A stretch of DNA of 64,000 bases from VAZQ01 sp036557705 (GTDB lineage Bacteria > Pseudomonadota > Alphaproteobacteria > Rhizobiales > Xanthobacteraceae): contig DATBHB010000037.1 of NCBI GenBank assembly GCA_036557705.1, forward strand, positions 124,001 through 188,000, read 5' to 3'. Of the stretch, positions 58,298 to 64,000 are shown in pieces. How positions within the stretch are numbered: position 1 is the first letter of the stretch; every line of letters starts with the position of its first letter. Under the pieces are notes generated by a model. The model had not been told where the DNA came from. It saw only the letters and a program-made list of their open reading frames with translations, and did not search any database. The position numbers were made by a program, and so were the translations under genes.

Positions 58298-59008
58298 ATG
58301 AACGAGAAGGCGGAATCGTCGTCGGGGAGTGCCCCGAGTCCAAAGGTGGACTCGTCGTCGAAAAGTTCCACGACTCCGACCACGACCTCAACCATGCCAT
58401 CGGAGGCGCAATCGAACCCACCAGATGGACCAAGGCCGGTTGATCCCGTCGGAGACGAAAAACTTCGAAAATCCGTTGAAGCCGCTCTTGGGCCTGAAGT
58501 TGGTACCAAAGAAACACGCGCTCGTGTGGTCGAGCGCGTCATCAGATCGGTATCAGAATATTACAGCGGACCGCTTCCCCATCCCCGCCATTTGAAAGCG
58601 TTTGAAGATGCCTGCCCTGGTGCCGGCGCTCGCATTCTGGCCATGGCTGAACAGGCTCAGTCGCGCCAAGAGGATCGCTTGGACAAGGCTATGGACTATG
58701 AATATCAGGACCGGCGTCTTGGCCTTCATCTTGGTTTCTATGCCCTGATTGCGGTATTGATTGCGGGGGTAATCATCACAGCAATGGGAAACGTTGCCTT
58801 AGGTGCCAGTCTGTTAGGCGCTGCGGTTTTGGGAGCAGCAATAGGTCCCTTTATCCATGGCCGACACAGCCAAGAAGAATCTCCCAAACGCGCGCCCACC
58901 CATACCCAAAATCCGGCTCTGTCATCAACTCCCGCCAACCCGCAGCTGCCTAGTCCCGAAAAGCCTAGTTTTTTGACGCGGATTCTATCGATGCTCGGCA
59001 TCAGGTGA
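58298..59008 (+). CDS. DUF2335 membrane protein
   Basis: A 236-residue protein. A Ser/Thr/Pro-rich N-terminus (about 1-60) leads to the DUF2335 core: EYYSGPLPHPRHLKAFEDAC, PGAGARILAMAEQAQ and HRxx-like RQEDRLDKAMDYEYQ. Two helices follow (LGFYALIAVLIAGVIITAM; ASLLGAAVLGAAIGPFI) and a Pro-rich tail. DUF2335 proteins are small predicted membrane proteins of unknown role, often in mobile regions and next to toxin or phage genes. The ribosome site is weak. Codon use is more AT-rich than the core genes. Confidence 0.8.
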   Translation: MNEKAESSSGSAPSPKVDSSSKSSTTPTTTSTMPSEAQSNPPDGPRPVDPVGDEKLRKSVEAALGPEVGTKETRARVVERVIRSVSEYYSGPLPHPRHLKAFEDACPGAGARILAMAEQAQSRQEDRLDKAMDYEYQDRRLGLHLGFYALIAVLIAGVIITAMGNVALGASLLGAAVLGAAIGPFIHGRHSQEESPKRAPTHTQNPALSSTPANPQLPSPEKPSFLTRILSMLGIR

Positions 59009-59097
59009 GGCAGCTACATAATTCCGCTTAACCTCGCCTTAAGGCTCGCCCGCGAGAGTGCCCCAAATCGGCACAAATCGAACGGGCTACGAGCCGC

Positions 59098-60642
59098 ATG
59101 AGCGAGCGCATTCTCATCGTCGATGACGACCCCGTGCAACGGCGGCTTCTTGACAACATGCTTCGCCGCGCCGGTTACGACGCCGTCGTTGCCGGCGGCG
59201 GCGAGGCGGCGCTGGCGATGCTGCTCGGCGAAGGCGGCGCGCAAATCGATGCCGTCGTGCTCGACCTCGGAATGCCCGATCTCGACGGCCTCGGTGTGCT
59301 GGCGAGAATGCGCGACGCGGGATTGAGCACGCCGGTCATCGTCCAAACCGTGCACGGCGGGATCGACAACGTTGTGAGCGCAATGCGCGCGGGCGCCAAC
59401 GACTTCGTCGTCAAGCCGGTGGGCGCCGAACGGCTCTCCGTCTCGCTGCGCAATGCGCTGGCCGCAAGCGCCATTGCCGGCGAGCTTAACCGGATGAAGC
59501 GCAGCCGCGCCGGCACGCTCACCTTCAAGGACATCATTACCCGGAGCGCGCGCATGCATGCCGTGCTGCGCAACGCCGAGAAAGCGGCCGCCTCACACAT
59601 TCCGGTGCTGATCGAAGGTGCTTCGGGGGTCGGCAAGGAGCTGATTGCGCGCGCCATCCACGGCTCCGGGGAACGGCGCGCGAGACCTTTCGTCCCGGTT
59701 AATTGCGGGGCTATTCCCGACAGTCTCGTCGAATCGCTTCTCTTCGGGCACGAGAAGGGCGCCTTCACCGGAGCGACCGAGCGGCACAGCGGCAAGTTCG
59801 TCGAGGCTTCCGGCGGAACGCTGTTTCTCGACGAAGTCGGCGAGTTGCCTCCCGCCGCGCAGGTCAAGCTCTTGCGCGCCCTCCAGGAGGGCGAGGTCGA
59901 GCCGGTCGGCGCCAAGAGGCCGTCGAAGATCGACGTGCGGGTGATTTCGGCGACCAACCGGGATCTTGTTGCCGATGTGAAGAGCGGCCGATTTCGGGAA
60001 GATTTGTTTTATCGCCTCCATGTCTTTCCCATTGCGGTGCCGGCACTTGCCGACCGGCCGGAGGACATCCCCGAGCTTACGCGTCATTTCGTTATTCGTT
60101 TCGCCGCCGAAGAAGGAAAGCGCATTCGCCGCGTCGACGATCACGCCATGGCGCTGCTCATTGCGCACCGGTGGCCCGGCAATGTGCGGCAGCTCGAAAA
60201 TGCGGTCTTTCGCGCGGTCGTGCTCGCCGAGGGAGACGAGATCGGGATACCGGAATTCCCTCAGATCGCCGCGGCCGTCGCGTTGGCGCCGCAGATTCCT
60301 GTGGCGCCGACGATCGAGACAGTGCCTGTCATGGACGTGGGTACCACGGCGCCGTCTGCCGGCGCCGGCCTTTCCGACCCGCCGGCCGTCGCAGCCGAGC
60401 GCGCAGCCCTGGCGGCGCCGGGTGTACTGCTGCTGCTCGATCGGCAGGGCGAGGTGCGTGCGCTCGACGAGGTGGAGCGTGAGGCGATCAAATTCGCGCT
60501 TACGCATTATCGCGGGCAGATGTCGGAAGTGGCCCGCCGGCTGCATATCGGCCGCTCAACTCTGTATCGAAAGCTCGATGCGCTCGGTATTGCAATGCCG
60601 CAAGCGGATGACTGGCGATCGCAGCGCGTGGTCGCCGGGTAA
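59098..60642 (+). CDS. Sigma-54-dependent response regulator (NtrC family)
   Basis: A 514-residue regulator: receiver domain 1-120 with Asp56 (VVLDLGMPDLDG) and Lys at VVKPV; AAA+ sigma-54 activator domain about 145-380 with Walker A GASGVGKE (usually GESGTGKE), GAFTGA for sigma-54 contact and GTLFLDEVGELP; and C-terminal Fis-type helix-turn-helix (VARRLHIGRSTLYRKLDALG). A linker of about 90 residues rich in Ala/Pro separates the last two. No histidine kinase gene is adjacent, so it is an orphan here. By family it activates RpoN promoters upon phosphorylation. Targets unknown. Confidence 0.92.
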   Translation: MSERILIVDDDPVQRRLLDNMLRRAGYDAVVAGGGEAALAMLLGEGGAQIDAVVLDLGMPDLDGLGVLARMRDAGLSTPVIVQTVHGGIDNVVSAMRAGANDFVVKPVGAERLSVSLRNALAASAIAGELNRMKRSRAGTLTFKDIITRSARMHAVLRNAEKAAASHIPVLIEGASGVGKELIARAIHGSGERRARPFVPVNCGAIPDSLVESLLFGHEKGAFTGATERHSGKFVEASGGTLFLDEVGELPPAAQVKLLRALQEGEVEPVGAKRPSKIDVRVISATNRDLVADVKSGRFREDLFYRLHVFPIAVPALADRPEDIPELTRHFVIRFAAEEGKRIRRVDDHAMALLIAHRWPGNVRQLENAVFRAVVLAEGDEIGIPEFPQIAAAVALAPQIPVAPTIETVPVMDVGTTAPSAGAGLSDPPAVAAERAALAAPGVLLLLDRQGEVRALDEVEREAIKFALTHYRGQMSEVARRLHIGRSTLYRKLDALGIAMPQADDWRSQRVVAG

Positions 60643-60797
60643 CACGGGACGCAAAATAGACGCAAAAGCACGTGAAGATGGGACCAGCTTGCTTGCCTCG
60701 ATGGCCGATTTCGAGTCAGTTGTAGCGTTGGTGGTGCGTAGATTTTGCGCGTGACCTCAATAGCGAGGGCGCGTGTGGGGAATGGGGGAAATATAAA

Positions 60798-62882
60798 ATG
60801 TCGATGCGCGGCCTTCGTTGCGATCGCCTCCTGGCGGGCACAGCCGTTTTGGCGCTTGCGCTCTCAGGCGCCGGCGCCGCAACCGCCCAGGCGCCGGAGG
60901 CTGCTTCGGCCAACAATGCCGTTCCCCCGCTCGCGGAGGAGCATCAGGCGCCCCCGCCAGCCGCCGTTTCCGGCTCCGATCAGCCCGCCCTTCGACCAAG
61001 CGCCGGAGCGCCAAGCGCCGGAGCGCCGGCACCCGAGCAGCAGCCCGCGGTTTCGCCACCTCCTGGCGCAGCGGCGGCCGGAGAGCCGGCGGCCTCGCCG
61101 GCTTCCGGCGCGACGGCCTCGCCAATTCCGGCCGCAGCGGCGGGCGAGCCCGCATCAGCTCCCGCGGTCACGGCGGTTGAGGAGGCGCCTCCGCCGGATC
61201 CTTTCGCGGCGCTCGATCCGGCCGATCGCCCCATCGCCGAGAAAGTTTGGGATCTGCTCACCGGCAAATCCGACAGGACTTTCAGCAACCGTAAAGAGCA
61301 CGCGGCCGTCCAGGCGTTCTATGAAAGCCGCAAACGTGCGCTCATCTGGATCGATAAAGGTGTCGTCACCAGCCGCGCCAAAGCCGTGATGGCAAGGCTC
61401 AACGCGGCCGATACCGATGGGCTCGATCCGAGGGATTACAAGACGCCGAATTTCGACGGCGTAGAAAATCCCGACGTATTGGCAGAAGCGGAGCTCAAGC
61501 TCACCGAAGCCGTTCTCACTTACGCGCGCCACGTTCAGGCCGGGCGTTTTCCCTATAGCCGCATCCATCACGACATCGAGGTGCCGCAGGTGCCTCCGGA
61601 ACCGGCGGACGTGCTGGCCAAGGTGACGGACGCGGCCGATCCCGCGAAGGCGCTCGACGAATTCAGCCCGCCGCAGGAAGGCTACAAGCGGCTCAAGGCC
61701 ATGCTGGCGCAGCTGCGGCACAAGAGCGGCGGCGGAGCGGCGCTGACTGACGGCCCCGTGCTCAAGCTCAGCAAAGTGCCGATGGAGGATGCCCGCGTGC
61801 CGTTGCTGCGGACGCGGCTCGGTATTGGCGGCGATCCGAACGATCGGCGCTATGACGCCCAGGTTGCGGAAGCGGTCAAGAAATTTCAACGCAACAGCGA
61901 TTTGCCGGCCAGCGGGGCGCTCGATTCACGGACGGTCAAGGAGCTCAACGGGCCGCCGCGCGACCGGCAGATCGAGCTGATCATGGTCAACATGGAGCGC
62001 TGGCGCTGGCTGCCGCGCGACCTCGGTCCGGCCTACGTCATGGTCAATATCCCCGAATACCAGCTGCGGGTATTCAGGCATGGGCAAGTCGTCTGGACCA
62101 CGCGGGTGGTGGTCGGCAAGCCGAGCATGGCGACGCCGATCCTTTTCGCGCCGATGAAATACATCACGGTGAATCCGACCTGGAACGTTCCGCCTTCGAT
62201 CGTTCGCAATGAATACCTGCCCGCCCTGGCGCAGGACCCGACCGTGCTGGCGCGGATGGGACTGCGCGTCGACTACAACCGCGACGGCAGCGTTCATATC
62301 TGGCAGCCGCCCGGCGACGGCAACGCGCTTGGCCGGCTGCGCTTCAATTTCCCCAACCGGTTTCTCGTCTATCAGCACGACACGCCCGATAAATACATGT
62401 TTGCTCATGACACGCGCGCCTACAGTCACGGCTGCATGCGGGTTCTCGATCCGCCGAAATATGCCGAGGTTCTGCTCAACATTGCGCGTCCGAACGAAGG
62501 CTGGACCGCCGAGCGCGTCAAGCGGATGTACGGAGGCGCCGAGCAGGACATCCAGTTCCCCACTCCGATTCCGGTCAACCTGACCTATCAGACCGCGTTC
62601 GTGGACGATGCCGGGCATCTCCAGACACTGCGCGACATCTACGGAATCGACAGCAAAATGCTCAGCGCGATCAGATCCGAGCGCGGGATGATCGAAATCG
62701 CTGCCGCGCCGGCCGAGGAGAACGACAAGCCGCACGAGCGGCGCCAGCGCACCGCTTCGGCAGCGCAGCGCCTGCCGCAAGGACTTCCGCCGCCCCGGCA
62801 AGGCGGGTTCTTTCAGTCGCTCTTCGGCGGCGGGAATCCCAGCCCCTATGGCCGCCCGATCCCGCCCAATCGGATCCGCTGA
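60798..62882 (+). CDS. Exported murein L,D-transpeptidase (YcbB/LdtD type)
   Basis: A 694-residue cell-wall enzyme that makes 3-3 crosslinks in peptidoglycan or attaches proteins to it. In order: signal (LLAGTAVLALALSGAGA), an Ala/Pro-rich spacer (about 30-130), the YcbB scaffold domain (DPADRPIAEKVWDLLTGK), a peptidoglycan-binding domain (about 325-390, VAEAVKKFQRNSDLPASGAL) and a YkuD catalytic domain with SHGCMR, nucleophile Cys546. The C-terminal tail is Pro/Gly-rich. GGGGGAA lies eight bases before the ATG. Confidence 0.92.
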   Translation: MSMRGLRCDRLLAGTAVLALALSGAGAATAQAPEAASANNAVPPLAEEHQAPPPAAVSGSDQPALRPSAGAPSAGAPAPEQQPAVSPPPGAAAAGEPAASPASGATASPIPAAAAGEPASAPAVTAVEEAPPPDPFAALDPADRPIAEKVWDLLTGKSDRTFSNRKEHAAVQAFYESRKRALIWIDKGVVTSRAKAVMARLNAADTDGLDPRDYKTPNFDGVENPDVLAEAELKLTEAVLTYARHVQAGRFPYSRIHHDIEVPQVPPEPADVLAKVTDAADPAKALDEFSPPQEGYKRLKAMLAQLRHKSGGGAALTDGPVLKLSKVPMEDARVPLLRTRLGIGGDPNDRRYDAQVAEAVKKFQRNSDLPASGALDSRTVKELNGPPRDRQIELIMVNMERWRWLPRDLGPAYVMVNIPEYQLRVFRHGQVVWTTRVVVGKPSMATPILFAPMKYITVNPTWNVPPSIVRNEYLPALAQDPTVLARMGLRVDYNRDGSVHIWQPPGDGNALGRLRFNFPNRFLVYQHDTPDKYMFAHDTRAYSHGCMRVLDPPKYAEVLLNIARPNEGWTAERVKRMYGGAEQDIQFPTPIPVNLTYQTAFVDDAGHLQTLRDIYGIDSKMLSAIRSERGMIEIAAAPAEENDKPHERRQRTASAAQRLPQGLPPPRQGGFFQSLFGGGNPSPYGRPIPPNRIR

Positions 62883-62915
62883 TCCGGGCATCGCGGCGCT
62901 TAAGCGCCGCGATAG

Positions 62916-63275
62916 CTAAGCTGCAAGCAGCTTCTGCACCTCATTGACGAGTTCGCGCAGGTGCACCGGCTTCGACAGGACTTTGGCATTCTTGGGCGCG
63001 CTCGAATCCGGGTTGAGCGCCACCGCCGCAAAGCCGGTGATGAACATGATCTTCATGTCGGGGTCGAGCTCGGAGGCCCGCCGCGCCAATTCAATACCGT
63101 CCATTTCGGGCATGACGATATCGGTAAGCAGCAGCTCGAAAGGTTCCTCGCGCAGATGCTGGTAGGCGGAAAGCCCATTATCGTAGGAGGTCACCTGATA
63201 TCCGGCGCTTTGGAGCGCTTTCGCCAGGAAGCGACGCATATCGACATCATCTTCGGCGAGGAGAATCTTCGGCAT
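62916..63275 (-). CDS. cpdR: CpdR-type single-domain response regulator
   Basis: A 119-residue receiver: acidic pocket EDD (8-10), phosphorylation site Asp52 in LLTDIVMPEMDG, Thr in FITGFAAVAL, and Lys in VLSKPVHLREL. MPKILLAEDDVDMRRFL and ALNPDSSAPKNAKVLSKPVH are near-invariant in alphaproteobacterial CpdR, which when unphosphorylated recruits substrates to the ClpXP protease and controls cell-cycle proteolysis. Divergence from N-formylglutamate amidohydrolase is a common arrangement in Hyphomicrobiales. Confidence 0.9.
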   Translation of the reverse strand: MPKILLAEDDVDMRRFLAKALQSAGYQVTSYDNGLSAYQHLREEPFELLLTDIVMPEMDGIELARRASELDPDMKIMFITGFAAVALNPDSSAPKNAKVLSKPVHLRELVNEVQKLLAA

Positions 63276-63471
63276 TTTCTCACCGGGGAGCCCGCAGCGG
63301 CGACCAGCGCCCTATCCCGTCCGCCCTCGCATTAGGCGGTGGCCCGGTAAACAACGGGTGAACCCCCTCAAATTCCTTGGCAGTCCGCTTGGCCGGCATG
63401 GACAATACCGCGTCTAGAGGCGTAGTGAAGGCAGGCATCCGCCGCTTCGGTCTCCCCCGCGATCCGGTATA

Positions 63472-64000
63472 ATGCAGCACGCCCAGGACGAATTCGACCC
63501 GCCATTCGAGATCCACGAGCCTGCGCAATGGCGCGGACCGGTTGTTTTCAATTCACCGCACAGCGGCAGTGTTTATCCGCGCCAGTTTCTGGCCGCTTCC
63601 CGGCTCGACTTGGCCACCTTGCGCCGTTCCGAGGACTCGTTCGTCGATGACCTGATCCTCGGCGTGGTACGCCGCGGCTTTCCGGTGATGCGGGCGCATT
63701 TTCCGCGTTGTTATATCGACGTCAATCGAGAACCCTACGAGCTCGATCCGCGGATGTTCGACGGCCGCCTCCCCTCCTTCGCCAATACCCGATCAATGCG
63801 GGTTGCCGGCGGGCTCGGAACGGTGGCTCGGGTGGTCGGCGACGCGCAAGAAATCTATGGCCAGCGGATTCCGGTCGATGACGCGATTCGGCGGATCGAG
63901 GTGCTCTACAAACCCTATCACCGGTCGCTGCGGCGCCTGTTCACGCGGGTACACCGTGACTTCGGCACCGCGGTCCTCATCGATTGCCACTCCATGCCAT
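63472..64000 (+). CDS. N-formylglutamate amidohydrolase (5' part, cut by window end)
   Basis: 176 codons are visible, starting MQHAQDEFDPPFEIHEPAQW. NSPHSGSVYP, RSEDSFVDDL, AHFPRCYIDVNREPYELDP and VLIDCHSMP are the metal-binding and substrate motifs of N-formylglutamate amidohydrolases (HutG/FGase), which hydrolyse N-formyl-L-glutamate to formate and glutamate in histidine breakdown; some homologs act on other N-acyl amino acids. The product should run about 290 residues, so roughly 110 are beyond the window. No other hut gene is visible. Confidence 0.88.
   Translation, partial: MQHAQDEFDPPFEIHEPAQWRGPVVFNSPHSGSVYPRQFLAASRLDLATLRRSEDSFVDDLILGVVRRGFPVMRAHFPRCYIDVNREPYELDPRMFDGRLPSFANTRSMRVAGGLGTVARVVGDAQEIYGQRIPVDDAIRRIEVLYKPYHRSLRRLFTRVHRDFGTAVLIDCHSMP

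Noticed and set aside
58039..58443. 134-codon frame before the DUF2335 gene
   Set aside because: It overlaps a supported gene by 146 bases, has no ribosome site and no family resemblance.
63467..63472. TATAAT as a -10 promoter box of the N-formylglutamate amidohydrolase
   Set aside because: It overlaps the ATG start codon, so transcription would begin after the start; treated as chance.

Overview
The window is GC-rich DNA from an alphaproteobacterium, most likely order Hyphomicrobiales near Bradyrhizobium, Rhodopseudomonas or Xanthobacteraceae. The basis is a CpdR-type receiver next to an N-formylglutamate amidohydrolase, the DUF1244 / DUF1036 / pyruvate kinase neighbourhood, Tat- and Sec-exported enzymes typical of that order, and many short palindromic intergenic repeats of the kind common in those genomes. 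This placement is from pattern recognition; no database was searched.

Left part (0-23 kb): scattered metabolic and exported proteins. They include a Tat-exported esterase, an orphan molybdenum hydroxylase large subunit, an asparaginase-like amidohydrolase and an allantoinase/dihydroorotase-type enzyme (possibly a nitrogen-scavenging set). There follow a CobW-type GTPase with an extra C-terminal domain, a PQQ alcohol dehydrogenase with a lanthanide-type aspartate, a Tat-exported amidohydrolase, three tandem lipocalin-like secreted proteins, two related secreted proteins of unknown function, an alpha/beta hydrolase without its nucleophile, a calcineurin-like phosphatase, a nuclease-fold protein without its catalytic glutamate, and an M48 lipoprotein protease. 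At least eight repeat families sit between these genes and in places touch or enter them.

Middle (23-31 kb): a zone of gene debris (truncated VapBC, a thiamine-enzyme scrap, a truncated DUF937 gene), then an HNH/AP2 endonuclease and a protein that is essentially a free DnaA domain IV. The conserved block DUF1036-pyk, DUF1244 and pepF follows, then a Bug-type solute-binding protein.

Centre (31.2-47.8 kb): the most interesting part. A divergent ten-gene locus joins a membrane Ser/Thr kinase, a membrane PP2C phosphatase and three FHA-domain proteins (one also VWA) with a TolQ/ExbB/MotA-like channel protein, a MotB/ExbD-like single-pass protein carrying a DUF2135-like domain, a duplicated-domain exported protein, a very large Ala/Ser/Pro-rich exported protein and a roughly 1,560-residue helical-repeat protein. 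Overlapping stop/start codons couple several of them. I read it as a phosphothreonine-switched, ion-driven envelope complex. It matches no T6SS, Zorya or Tol layout I know. Two of its genes carry a palindromic repeat in frame at their N-terminus.

Right part (48-64 kb): small and exported unknowns, a single-chain fusion of an S10 carboxypeptidase to an S53 sedolisin, a second Bug-type protein, and a VOC/SDR pair. Next comes a small accessory patch (43-residue basic protein with terminator, chimeric IS1595 remnant, DUF6471, DUF2335). The window ends with a sigma-54 response regulator, a YcbB-type L,D-transpeptidase, CpdR, and an N-formylglutamate amidohydrolase cut by the window end. I could not identify any tRNA, rRNA or CRISPR by eye.
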